DNA of 64,000 nt, from the NCBI GenBank assembly GCA_014802105.1, contig JAAVCX010000030.1, forward strand, positions 1 to 64,000. Reading direction: 5' to 3'. Shown here piece by piece: positions 35,053 to 43,472 of this stretch (its first letter is position 1; the number at the start of each line of letters is the position of its first letter). The DNA is from Bacteroides sp. GTDB taxonomy: Bacteria > Bacteroidota > Bacteroidia > Bacteroidales > Muribaculaceae. The translations under genes and the position numbers were made by a program. The notes under the pieces are model-generated. The model saw only the letters and a program-made list of their open reading frames with translations, did no database searches and was not told where the DNA came from.

Positions 35053-35987
35053 ACTCCCGCGAAGACTATCTGCGCTCGCTCAAATCGGGCGACACCGAGG
35101 AGGGGATAGACCTGCTCTTCTACCGGCCCATCGGGTATATGTGGGCCCGACTGGCTTCACGTCTTGGCATCACGCCCAACAATATCACCATAGCCTCGAT
35201 CTTTCTGGGAGTCGGGGCCGGAGTGTGCTTCGGCTTCAACGATCTGTGGGTCAACGTTGCGGGTATGTTATTGCTCATCTGGGCCAACTCCTTTGACAGC
35301 GCCGACGGCCAGTTGGCACGCCTCACTCACCAGTATTCACGCCTCGGGCGCATACTCGACGGAGTGAGCGGCGACCTGTGGTTTGCCTCGATCTATATAG
35401 CTATCGTCATCCGCGAGAACAGCACCATCCCCCTCTTTCACGATCACCCCTGGGAGCTCTGGGTCTTAGCCGTGGTCGCCGGTTTTTTCCACGCCAAGCA
35501 AGCCTCCACGGCCGACTGCTACCGCCAGTTTCATCTCTATTTTCTCAAGGGGAGCGAAGGAAGCGAGCTCGACAGCTCCGAGAGTCTCAGCCGACAGCTC
35601 AGGGAGTCGGGAGTGACCTGGCGCAATGGCTTCTTCCGCCGCCTCTGCATGAGCGTCTACATCGCCTACACCCGATCGCAGGAGCGGCTGACCCCCCGGA
35701 TGCAGGCTCTGCGCCAAGCCCTGGCCGAGCGCTGGCCCGACGGCAAAATACCCGCCGGTTTCAGAGCCGACTTCCGCCGCCGCTCGCTGCCACTGATGAA
35801 ATATACCAATATCCTCACCTTCAACTGGCGCTCTATCGGTCTGTTCATCACCCTCTTCATCGGTCAGCCCTGGCTATACTTCGTCTATGAGCTCACCCTG
35901 CTCAATCTCGTGTGGGTCTATATGATACGGCGTCACGAACGCATCTGCCGCCTGATGATAAATGAAATCCACAGCTACCGGCAATGA
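35049..35987 (+). CDS. CDP-alcohol phosphatidyltransferase-like protein, copy 2, altered motif
   Basis: A 312-residue membrane protein starting at GTG inside the previous stop. The signature region reads FDSADGQLARL and GRILDGVSGD: Asp83, Asp86 and Asp104 are in place. The fourth position (108), where the family has the presumed catalytic Asp, is Gly, with Asp109 next to it. A hydrophilic stretch (about 165-250) splits the membrane helices and makes it longer than usual. It may use another acceptor or have a shifted active site. It is coupled by a 4-bp overlap on both sides (PAP2-like before, HAD after). Confidence 0.8.
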   Translation: MNSREDYLRSLKSGDTEEGIDLLFYRPIGYMWARLASRLGITPNNITIASIFLGVGAGVCFGFNDLWVNVAGMLLLIWANSFDSADGQLARLTHQYSRLGRILDGVSGDLWFASIYIAIVIRENSTIPLFHDHPWELWVLAVVAGFFHAKQASTADCYRQFHLYFLKGSEGSELDSSESLSRQLRESGVTWRNGFFRRLCMSVYIAYTRSQERLTPRMQALRQALAERWPDGKIPAGFRADFRRRSLPLMKYTNILTFNWRSIGLFITLFIGQPWLYFVYELTLLNLVWVYMIRRHERICRLMINEIHSYRQ

Positions 35988-36688
35988 ACAAGCGCGTCAG
36001 ATGCATACTCTTTGACTACGGAGGCACCCTCGATGCTCCCGGCGAGCATTGGAGCCATCTGATCAGCCGCGCATGGACAGCCGCCGGCGCCGACATTCCT
36101 CACGAAGAGTTCCGCCGGATTTACGTCCTGGCTGAAAGAGCGTTGGCCACTGCGGGAGCCGTGGCCGCCGACGACAACTTCCTCTCACTCATGCGCAAGA
36201 AAATCGCGCTTGAGAATACATTTCTCTCCACCCCCTTTCCGCCCGACATCTGCGAGCATGTAGCCGCCGACTGCTACCATATTGCGAAGCGCAACATTCA
36301 GGAAGTTAAACCCATCCTCGAGCACATTGCCGCCGAAGTTCCCGTAGGGATAGTGTCCAACTTCTATGGCAACCTACGCGCAGTGCTCGCCGACATGGAC
36401 ATCCTCAACATCTTCTCCGCCGTGACCGACAGCGGCGAGGCCGGCATGCGTAAACCCGACCGGCGCATCTTCACCGAAGCCCTCTGCCGGATAGATCCAC
36501 GTCTCACACCCTCCGAGGCCCTCATGGTAGGCGACAGCATCGACAAAGACATCATTCCCGCCCATAGCCTCGGCTTCAAGACCGCCCTATTGCCCGGCAT
36601 CCCCTGGGATCCCGCATCACCTCAGCCCCGGCTCCCGGCCGAGACTATACAGATCAGCTCGATAGCCGAAATCCTCCGGTATCTTTAA
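35984..36688 (+). CDS. HAD-superfamily hydrolase
   Basis: A 234-residue cytoplasmic protein. Motif I is LFDYGGTLD: Asp11 is the nucleophile, and the usual second Asp (general acid) is Gly13. Motif II is GIVSNFYGNL, the Lys is in MRKPDRRIF, and motif IV is MVGDSIDKDI. The cap is helical. The altered motif I is shared by other HADs, and does not itself rule out phosphatase activity. Being the last gene in the lipid run, it could remove phosphate from an inositol phosphate or a lipid head group, which is speculative. Confidence 0.8.
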   Translation: MNKRVRCILFDYGGTLDAPGEHWSHLISRAWTAAGADIPHEEFRRIYVLAERALATAGAVAADDNFLSLMRKKIALENTFLSTPFPPDICEHVAADCYHIAKRNIQEVKPILEHIAAEVPVGIVSNFYGNLRAVLADMDILNIFSAVTDSGEAGMRKPDRRIFTEALCRIDPRLTPSEALMVGDSIDKDIIPAHSLGFKTALLPGIPWDPASPQPRLPAETIQISSIAEILRYL

Positions 36689-36748
36689 AAACCATTCACC
36701 CCGACCTATAACCACCCGGTGGTTTTTCGGGCAGTTTTTCCTTAATCC

Positions 36749-36780
36749 TTTGCTATTGTTGGGTGATTTTACTAATTTTG
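36749..36780 (+). promoter_or_regulatory. Promoter for the polysaccharide export operon
   Basis: TTTG (36749..36752) and TAATTTTG (36773..36780) with 20 bp between, matching the Bacteroidetes consensus. The leader to the ATG is about 30 nt. Confidence 0.7.
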
Positions 36781-36815
36781 TGACACGTTAATCAATACCA
36801 TATTTCACTTTTCAG

Positions 36816-39230
36816 ATGAAACTCAGATCATTTCTGCTCTCACTCCTGTGCATGACATCCCTCCTGGCCTCGGCCCTGACCGATCAGGAGGTCATCGGAT
36901 ATATCAAACAGCAGATGGCTGCCGGTAAGTCCGATCAGCAGATCGGTAAGGAACTCATGGCCAAAGGTGTCACTCCCGAGCAGGCCAAGCGCATCAAGGC
37001 CCAGCTTGAAGCTGAGGAAGCGTCTGAGAAAAAAATAACCAGCTCAAATGTCCAGGCCTTCGAGCGCGAGCGCCAACACTCGTCGGCCGAAGATATCTCG
37101 ACCGATTCATTCAACGACATCAAGCGCGAGGTCGACGAGGGGGTTGACGACCGTGTCTCCTCACGCCAGATCTACGGCCACCAGGTGTTCAACTCCCAGG
37201 CACTCACCTTTGAGCCCGGCGACAACATCGCCACCCCCAAGAATTATGCCCTGGGCCCCGGCGACGAGGTGGTCATCGACATCTGGGGCGCCAGCGAGGA
37301 TCATCTGAGACAGACCATATCTCCCGAGGGGAGCATCATGATCTCCCAACTGGGCCCGGTCTACCTCAACGGCATGACCATCGCCGAGGCCAACCGTCAC
37401 ATCAAGAACCTCTTCGCCAATAAATATTCCGGAGTCGACGACTCCCAGACCGACGTGCAGCTCACTCTGGGACAGGTGCGCACCATCCAGGTAGAGATCG
37501 TCGGCGAGGCCGCCACTCCCGGCACCTACCGCATGAGCCCGTTCTCGACAGTGTTTCACGCTCTCTACCGCGCCGGTGGCATCAGTGACATCGGCTCGCT
37601 GCGTAACATCCAGGTGATACGCAACGGCAAGAAGATAGCCGGAGTAGACATCTACGACTACCTGTTCAACCGCAAGGCCTCGGGCAATATACGCCTCCAG
37701 GAGGGCGACATGATCCTCGTGCCCACCTACGAGTCGCTGGTCGACATTACGGGTAATGTCAAGCGCCCGATGTATTATGAGATCAAGCCCGACGAGACCC
37801 TCAGCCGAGTCATCGAATATGCCGGAGGCTTCACGGGCGACGCCTACGAGGAGATGGTGAGACTCTCGCGCCAGAACGGCACCGAAAATCAGCTCTTCAA
37901 CATCGAGCGTGGCGAGTTTGACACCTACCGTCTCAAGGACGGCGACATGATCTCGGTCGGCACTATCCTCGACCGCTACTCCAACCGAGTGGAGGTCAAG
38001 GGTTCGGTCTATCGTCCGGGACTCTACGCCATCAGTTCCGACCTGGCCACTGTCGGCGACCTCATACGCAAAGCCGACGGCCTCACCGACGATGCCTATA
38101 TCAGCCGAGCCCTCCTCTATCGCGAGGGGCCCAACCTTGAGCTCGAAGTTCAGGCCATCGACCTCAACGCCATCTTCAACAAACAGATCCCCGACATAGC
38201 CCTGCGCCGCAATGATGTGCTCGTCATTTCGGGCATCCACGAGATCGAGGAGCGCGGACAACTCACTATCACAGGCCAGGTAGCCCGTCCGGGCTCCTAC
38301 CCCTTTGCCGTCAACACCACCCTCGAAGACCTGATCCTCCAGGCCGGAGGTCTGCTCGAGGGAGCCTCCACCGCCCGTGTCGACGTGGCCCGACGCATCT
38401 CCGACCCATCGACCACCACCCCTACTCAGCAACTCTCTGACATCTTCTCGCTGTCGATCGAGAACGGTCTGGCTGTAGGCGATGCCAAAGGCTTTATCCT
38501 CAAGCCCTACGACCTCGTGACAGTGCGTCGCTCGCCCGGCTACTCCCCCCAGGAGGAAGTTGCCGTCAACGGCGAAGTGCTCTTTACCGGAAATTACGTG
38601 ATCGAGAAGCGCAACGAGCGTATCTCTGACATCGTGCGCCGTGCCGGAGGCACAATCCCCGGAGCATATATCAAGGGAGCTCACCTCAGCCGTAAGCTCT
38701 CCGAGAGCGAGATGCTGGCACGCCGTGAAGTGATACGTCTGGCCATGGCCAACTCTGCCTCTGAAATGTCTGACTCCATCTCGCTCAACAAGATCGAGAT
38801 CGCGCCTACCTACAATGTCGGTATCGACCTTGAGAAAGCACTCGCCAACCCCGGCTCCCACTACGACGTGGTGGTGCAGCCCGGCGATGAGCTCTATATC
38901 CCTCAGGAGCAGAGCGTAGTGAAGATCTCGGGCGAGGTGATGTTCCCCAACGCCGTGGTCTACGAGCCGGGCAAAAATCTCAAATATTACATTGGCCAGG
39001 CCGGCGGTTACGGCCAGTCAGCCCGCAAGAACAAGGCCTTTGTGGTCTATCTCAACGGTAAAGTGGCCGAGGCCAAGCGCAACACTGTGATCGAGCCCGG
39101 TTGCCAGATCATCGTTCCCGCCAAGAGCAAGACCTCGGGCACCGACTGGAGCAAGATCCTCTCGATAGCCACCAGCTTCTCGTCGGTAGCGGCCCTCGGC
39201 GCGACAATCACCAATATATTCAAGAAATGA
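36816..39230 (+). CDS. Polysaccharide export protein, Wza-like with SLBB domains
   Basis: An 804-residue exported protein (signal peptide to about 20, LLASA). A helical region follows (about 22-110, VTPEQAKRIKAQLEAEE). Next is a polysaccharide-export domain (about 130-225, YALGPGDEVVIDIWGASED). Five SLBB-like modules can be seen: VDITGNVKRPMYYEI, VEVKGSVYRPGLYAI, LTITGQVARPGSYPF, VAVNGEVLFTGNYVI and VKISGEVMFPNAVVY. A hydrophobic tail follows (IATSFSSVAALGATITNIF). It would form the outer-membrane/periplasmic channel for capsule or exopolysaccharide. It is about twice the size of E. coli Wza owing to the extra SLBBs. A Wzz-like partner follows 21 bp later. Confidence 0.93.
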   Translation: MKLRSFLLSLLCMTSLLASALTDQEVIGYIKQQMAAGKSDQQIGKELMAKGVTPEQAKRIKAQLEAEEASEKKITSSNVQAFERERQHSSAEDISTDSFNDIKREVDEGVDDRVSSRQIYGHQVFNSQALTFEPGDNIATPKNYALGPGDEVVIDIWGASEDHLRQTISPEGSIMISQLGPVYLNGMTIAEANRHIKNLFANKYSGVDDSQTDVQLTLGQVRTIQVEIVGEAATPGTYRMSPFSTVFHALYRAGGISDIGSLRNIQVIRNGKKIAGVDIYDYLFNRKASGNIRLQEGDMILVPTYESLVDITGNVKRPMYYEIKPDETLSRVIEYAGGFTGDAYEEMVRLSRQNGTENQLFNIERGEFDTYRLKDGDMISVGTILDRYSNRVEVKGSVYRPGLYAISSDLATVGDLIRKADGLTDDAYISRALLYREGPNLELEVQAIDLNAIFNKQIPDIALRRNDVLVISGIHEIEERGQLTITGQVARPGSYPFAVNTTLEDLILQAGGLLEGASTARVDVARRISDPSTTTPTQQLSDIFSLSIENGLAVGDAKGFILKPYDLVTVRRSPGYSPQEEVAVNGEVLFTGNYVIEKRNERISDIVRRAGGTIPGAYIKGAHLSRKLSESEMLARREVIRLAMANSASEMSDSISLNKIEIAPTYNVGIDLEKALANPGSHYDVVVQPGDELYIPQEQSVVKISGEVMFPNAVVYEPGKNLKYYIGQAGGYGQSARKNKAFVVYLNGKVAEAKRNTVIEPGCQIIVPAKSKTSGTDWSKILSIATSFSSVAALGATITNIFKK

Positions 39231-39251
39231 TCCTAACCCCATCATAACATC

Positions 39252-40400
39252 ATGCACGACGAATATAAAAATCCCGATACCGTCTCCGCGACCTCTGACG
39301 AAGAAGCCGAGATCGATCTCCTCGAGCTCGCCTCACGCCTGTGGGACAACCGACGTAAAATCATGCGCTGGTGTGGCATCGGTGCAGTGATAGGTCTGAT
39401 CATAGCTTTCAGCATACCCAAAGAATATCTCGCCACCGTGAAACTGGCTCCCGAGATCAAAGACGGCAAGTCGGCGGGAAGCCTGGGTGCTCTCGCCTCG
39501 ATGGCAGGCCTATCAGCCGGCTCGTCATCCTCTGACGCCCTCAATCCCGACCTCTACCCCGAGGTGGTCAACTCGGTACCTTTCATCACCAGCCTCTTTG
39601 ACGTCAGAGTGCCGCTGGCCGATGACGACTCCGTCACGATGCCGGTCATCCAATACCTACAGACTGAGGTCTCGTCACCCTGGTGGAACGTCATTCTCGG
39701 ATTGCCCGGAAAATTAATCGGCCTGCTAAAAGGTTCCGATGAGCAGTCGGCCGACCACACTCTCGACAATTTCCGGCTCACACCCCAGGAGCTGGGGCTT
39801 GTCGAAGCTCTCAGAGGCCGCATCTCCACAACCATCGACTCAAAAAGCTCGCTTGTCAGCATCAATGTGACCATGCAGGATCCACTGGTGGCCGCCGTGC
39901 TCGCCGACACCGTGATGGCACGTCTTCAGGAATTTGTCATCGACTATCGCACAACCAAGGCACGCCAGGATCTCAAATATATCGAGACCCTCAACGAAGA
40001 GGCCAAGGCTACCTATTACAAGGCTCAGCAGAACTACGCCGCCTATCTCGACCGCAACCAGAACCTCTCGCTCTTCTCGGCCCAGACCACCCGCGACCGA
40101 CTGCAGAATGAGGCCCAGCTCGCCTTCAACCTCTACAACCAGACCGCCCAACAGGTGCAGACCGCCCAGGCAAAGGTGCAGGAAAACACCCCTGTCTTCG
40201 CCGTAGTCACCCCGGCCACAGTGCCCGTAAAAGCAGCTAAGCCACGCAAAGCCATAATCCTCGTCGGCTTTATCTTCTTGGGCTTTGTGCTGTGCTCGGC
40301 ATGGATACTTATGGGCGAGCCCCTCATGGAGAAGTTCCGCAAGCCAGCCGTAAAGGAGAACTCTTCCGCCCACGCCTCCGACGACACTCCGGCCGCTTGA
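39252..40400 (+). CDS. Wzz-like polysaccharide co-polymerase
   Basis: A 382-residue inner-membrane protein. An N-terminal cytoplasmic stretch (EIDLLELASRLWDNRRKIM) leads into TM1 (about 41-58). A large periplasmic loop with coiled coil follows (about 60-330, ARQDLKYIETLNEEAKATYY). TM2 (about 334-352) lies after PVKAAKPRKAIILVG, the proline-rich signature of chain-length regulators. No tyrosine kinase domain is attached. It should set chain length and bridge to the Wza-like channel encoded just upstream. Confidence 0.9.
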   Translation: MHDEYKNPDTVSATSDEEAEIDLLELASRLWDNRRKIMRWCGIGAVIGLIIAFSIPKEYLATVKLAPEIKDGKSAGSLGALASMAGLSAGSSSSDALNPDLYPEVVNSVPFITSLFDVRVPLADDDSVTMPVIQYLQTEVSSPWWNVILGLPGKLIGLLKGSDEQSADHTLDNFRLTPQELGLVEALRGRISTTIDSKSSLVSINVTMQDPLVAAVLADTVMARLQEFVIDYRTTKARQDLKYIETLNEEAKATYYKAQQNYAAYLDRNQNLSLFSAQTTRDRLQNEAQLAFNLYNQTAQQVQTAQAKVQENTPVFAVVTPATVPVKAAKPRKAIILVGFIFLGFVLCSAWILMGEPLMEKFRKPAVKENSSAHASDDTPAA

Positions 40401-40414
40401 CTCCACGACTGAAA

Positions 40415-41119
40415 ATGTATCGTAAACTTCTGTTGATCATCATCCTCGCGACCCTGGCCCGGATCTCTCCGGCCCAGAGCCGCGAGGCCTCTATTCTCGA
40501 GTCTCTGATCTCGGCCGCCGACACTCTCGCGGCCCCGGCAGAAGCCTCCTCAGGGGCAGAGATTTCTCAAAATCCTTTCGCCTCGCTGATCAGCCACCTC
40601 AAGCACGACACCGTCTCTCACGTCGCTCCGTCCAAAATATCCACCTTATCCCTGACATTCATCACCCGGACGTTTCTCACTGCCGACTATTATTCCACAG
40701 GCACCGCCTCGGGAGCCGAGGCCGGCGATCCGGCACTGTTCATGACCTACCTGCGTCGCTGTGGCCCCCTCACGAGTCCTTACGGCTGGCGCGAAAGCTC
40801 AGGCAGACCTCATCGGGGAGTAGATGTCGCGATGGCTGTCGGCGACACTGTCAGAGCCGCCCTCTCGGGCACAGTCGAGTGTATCGACTGCCAGCCCCGA
40901 GGCTACGGCCACTACGTGACACTTGTCCACGAAGGGGGTCTCGAGACCCGATACGCCCATCTGTCACGGACGCTGGTCACGCCCGGACAATACGTCATGG
41001 CAGGGGAGCCCATAGCTCTGAGCGGAAACAGCGGCAACTCCACAGGCCCGCATCTCCACTTCGAGACGCGCCTCATGAAAATCCCCTTTGACCCCCTCGG
41101 CGGCCTCGCAATCCCATAG
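40415..41119 (+). CDS. M23 family (LytM) metallopeptidase
   Basis: A 234-residue exported protein (signal peptide MYRKLLLIIILATLARISPA). A low-complexity Ala/Ser region (about 35-85) leads to an M23 domain (about 125-234). Zinc ligands are visible in RPHRGVDVAM (H-x3-D) and GPHLHFETR (HxH). GNSGNSTGPH is also typical. It would cleave peptidoglycan cross-bridges, or act as an activator if the fold is non-catalytic; both zinc motifs are intact, so activity is likely. The ATG at 40415 yields the signal peptide, whereas longer frames overlap the wzz-like gene. It is 14 bp behind it, so probably in the same operon. Confidence 0.9.
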   Translation: MYRKLLLIIILATLARISPAQSREASILESLISAADTLAAPAEASSGAEISQNPFASLISHLKHDTVSHVAPSKISTLSLTFITRTFLTADYYSTGTASGAEAGDPALFMTYLRRCGPLTSPYGWRESSGRPHRGVDVAMAVGDTVRAALSGTVECIDCQPRGYGHYVTLVHEGGLETRYAHLSRTLVTPGQYVMAGEPIALSGNSGNSTGPHLHFETRLMKIPFDPLGGLAIP

Positions 41120-41244
41120 AATCAATATCACGGGATCTCAATCATCCGGATGACATCATATCAGAATAACATCCCCGCTACCTGCCTCACCCCCCTCCCG
41201 GAAAAAATCTCTACCCCCCACAGTCAATACTTTACACTTTTTAT

Positions 41245-41440
41245 TGAACTGATCTAAACTTATTACAAATTAACAATTCGAGATTGTTTTGGAGCTAATT
41301 TTGAGGTTTTTGAGGGAGAGATGGGGATCCATCGTGACCGATACAACCGAAGAAATTAGCCTAAAACAATCCGAAGGGTTAATTCAACGAATATTTCAGT
41401 TCTGGTTTTTAACTTTTTGTAATTAGTTTAGATCAGTTCA
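41245..41440. repeat. 196-bp MITE-like inverted-repeat element
   Basis: Terminal 25-bp inverted repeats with one mismatch: 41245..41269 (TGAACTGATCTAAACT...) and 41416..41440 (...AGTTTAGATCAGTTCA). A second, inner inverted pair is at 41282..41301 and 41353..41371 (GATTGTTTT...GCTAATTT), around a small GATGG/CCATC stem. No coding frame. This is the look of a non-autonomous transposable element or a large structured RNA. No clear target duplication was seen. The sequence at 41120..41244 holds nothing else recognisable. Confidence 0.65.
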
Positions 41441-41465
41441 TAGGTTAAAATTCACAACTAATTGC

Positions 41466-41473
41466 TATCTTTG
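41466..41473 (+). promoter_or_regulatory. -7 element for coaX
   Basis: TATCTTTG matches TAnnTTTG, 18 bp ahead of the coaX ATG. The -33 position (about 41442..41445) reads AGGT at the right border of the MITE-like element, so the canonical TTTG is missing. Confidence 0.6.
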
Positions 41474-41491
41474 CGAGTCAAAACATAGCCA

Positions 41492-42235
41492 ATGGCTCAC
41501 TACCTCACCATAGACCAAGGCAACTCTGAAGCCAAGATAGCTCTCTGGGACGACAATCGCCTGCTGGAATTTCTCATGGAGCCCGCTCTCACTCCCCGCA
41601 AGGTGAGCGACTTCGTGGGGTCACGCCGCCTCAGCGGAGCCATATATTGCTCCGTGACGCGCGAGGATGTCGACATACTGCGCCATCTGCGTCATCTGTG
41701 TCCCAAATCCCTGCGGCTCACTCCGGCCACTCCGTTGCCGATCAGTAACGCCTACTCCACCCCTTCGACTCTCGGCAGCGACCGCATCGCCGCCGCTGTC
41801 GGTGCATGGGCCGATTATCCCGGCAAAGACATCCTGGTGGTCGACGCCGGCACCGCCGTCACCTACGACTATGTCAGCGCCGACGGAGTGTATCACGGAG
41901 GCAACATCGCGCCCGGCATCTCAATGGAGCTGCGCGCCCTTCATGAGTTTACGGCCCGCCTGCCGCTCGTGCCCTTTCCCGAGAATATGCCCGAGCTGTG
42001 TAGCGGAGCCCTCTTCGGCGACAGCACTTCCCGCGCCATCGCCCTGGGAGCCGTCTATTCGGTAGTGGCTTCCATCAACTTCTACCGCTCCCGCCTGCCC
42101 GAAGATACCGTGGTGGTGCTCGGCGGAGGGTGTGGCCACCATCTTGCCCCTGTCTGCGGCTTTGACGTCAGGGTCGACGAACACCTTGTCAGCAAAGGCC
42201 TTAACCGTATATTGCTTTACAATGAATCACTCTAA
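41492..42235 (+). CDS. coaX: Type III pantothenate kinase
   Basis: CoaX phosphorylates pantothenate, the first step of coenzyme A synthesis. The 247 residues show the ASKHA-fold signatures of the family: LTIDQGNSEAKIALWD (phosphate 1), TLGSDRIAAAVGAW, VVDAGTAVTYDYV, and GGNIAPGISME. Type III enzymes need a monovalent cation and are not feedback-inhibited by CoA. The 3' end overlaps the following gene's start by 14 bp in another frame. A MITE-like element ends 51 bp upstream of the start. Confidence 0.95.
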   Translation: MAHYLTIDQGNSEAKIALWDDNRLLEFLMEPALTPRKVSDFVGSRRLSGAIYCSVTREDVDILRHLRHLCPKSLRLTPATPLPISNAYSTPSTLGSDRIAAAVGAWADYPGKDILVVDAGTAVTYDYVSADGVYHGGNIAPGISMELRALHEFTARLPLVPFPENMPELCSGALFGDSTSRAIALGAVYSVVASINFYRSRLPEDTVVVLGGGCGHHLAPVCGFDVRVDEHLVSKGLNRILLYNESL

Positions 42236-43472
42236 CCACCTCATCCTCGCAGCCACTCTATTCTGCGCCCTAATCTGTGGCACCTCAGCCTCGGCTCAGG
42301 AAACAAGCCCCTATTCCAAGTTTGGCTACGGAATACTCAGCGACAACGCCTCCTCCTCCCAGCTCCAGATGGGTTCTACCGGCTATGCCGAACACTCCGG
42401 ACGGCAGGTCAACGCCATGAATCCCGCGGCATACGCCTCGACCGACTCCATGACCTTCCTCTTTGATCTCGGAGTCAGTGTCAACCGCTACTGGCGCAAA
42501 GACGACTCCGGCTCTCAGAAAGACTGGGGAGGTGGCATCAACTACGTCACCATGCAGTTTCCCGTAGCCAAAAACGTCGGCATGTCAATAGGCCTCGTGC
42601 CCTACTCGGCGGTTGGCTATGCCTTCGGCTCGACAGTCAACAACGGCTATTCATCCCATCAGGGATCGGGAGGCATCAACCAACTCTATGTCGGCGCAGC
42701 CTGGAGCCCCGTCAAGGGCCTCTCGGCAGGTTTCAACGTCGGCTACCTCTTCGGTAATATAGGCAACGACGTCTATGCCACCACCTCGACCGGCGTGGGT
42801 GCCGTCTTCGAGCAGGTCATGGAGGTTCAGGACTACCACTTCCGTCTCGGTGCCCAATACACCTATCCCATCAACCGCCGCGACAATATCACCCTCGGCG
42901 TGACTTTCGATCCCGGCAAGAGCATGCTCGGCAAGACCTATGTGCTCAAGTATCTCCAGAGCTCATCGACCGCCCCCGACACCGTGGCTCCCGGTGTAGT
43001 CAGACTCAAAGGCAACTTCTCTATGGCTCCGTCGTGGGGCGCAGGTATCGCCTGGGATCGCGACAACCGCATCCACGCCGAGCTTGACTTCACCTATCAG
43101 CCCTGGAAAAACGCCAAATACTCCCAGATCGAAAACTTCTCCTCGACACGTCTTGACAACCGTTTCCGTGTCGCCCTGGGCGGCAGCTACATGCACGATC
43201 CCCGAGGCAGCTACTTCAAGCGCGTCACCTATCGCGCCGGCTTCTACTACAACCGCGATTACATCATGGTAGGCGACAACCACATCCATGACTGGGCAGT
43301 CAGCTGTGGACTCGGACTCCCGACCTCCCAGAGCAAGACCCTTGTCAACCTGGGCTTCCAGTATCTCAACCGCAGCGCTTCGCCCGCATCGCTGGTCAAT
43401 GAGAAATACTTCAACGTCACTCTGGGTATCAACTTCAACGCCACCTGGTTCTTCCACCGTCAGCTGCGCTGA
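42222..43472 (+). CDS. Outer-membrane beta-barrel protein
   Basis: A 416-residue protein with a signal peptide (MNHSNHLILAATLFCALICGTSASAQ). The mature N terminus ETSPYSKFGYGIL is a pattern seen in conserved Bacteroidetes outer-membrane proteins. The body alternates aromatic and polar residues as barrel strands do (YTYPINRRDNITLGVTF, YRAGFYYNRDYIMVG) and ends VTLGINFNATWFFHRQLR. FadL/OmpP1-like transport is possible but not shown. The start is inside coaX (14-bp overlap), confirmed by the signal peptide. It touches lptC by 1 bp. Confidence 0.82.
   Translation: MNHSNHLILAATLFCALICGTSASAQETSPYSKFGYGILSDNASSSQLQMGSTGYAEHSGRQVNAMNPAAYASTDSMTFLFDLGVSVNRYWRKDDSGSQKDWGGGINYVTMQFPVAKNVGMSIGLVPYSAVGYAFGSTVNNGYSSHQGSGGINQLYVGAAWSPVKGLSAGFNVGYLFGNIGNDVYATTSTGVGAVFEQVMEVQDYHFRLGAQYTYPINRRDNITLGVTFDPGKSMLGKTYVLKYLQSSSTAPDTVAPGVVRLKGNFSMAPSWGAGIAWDRDNRIHAELDFTYQPWKNAKYSQIENFSSTRLDNRFRVALGGSYMHDPRGSYFKRVTYRAGFYYNRDYIMVGDNHIHDWAVSCGLGLPTSQSKTLVNLGFQYLNRSASPASLVNEKYFNVTLGINFNATWFFHRQLR

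Noticed and set aside
37161-38861. A 566-codon open frame opposite the Wza-like gene, and similar long antisense frames at 4241..6355, 7802..9652 and 49199..50578
   Set aside because: They lie opposite genes with clear family motifs. C-ending codon bias on one strand removes stops on the other; the products show no domain or signal and are rich in Gly/His/Glu without pattern.
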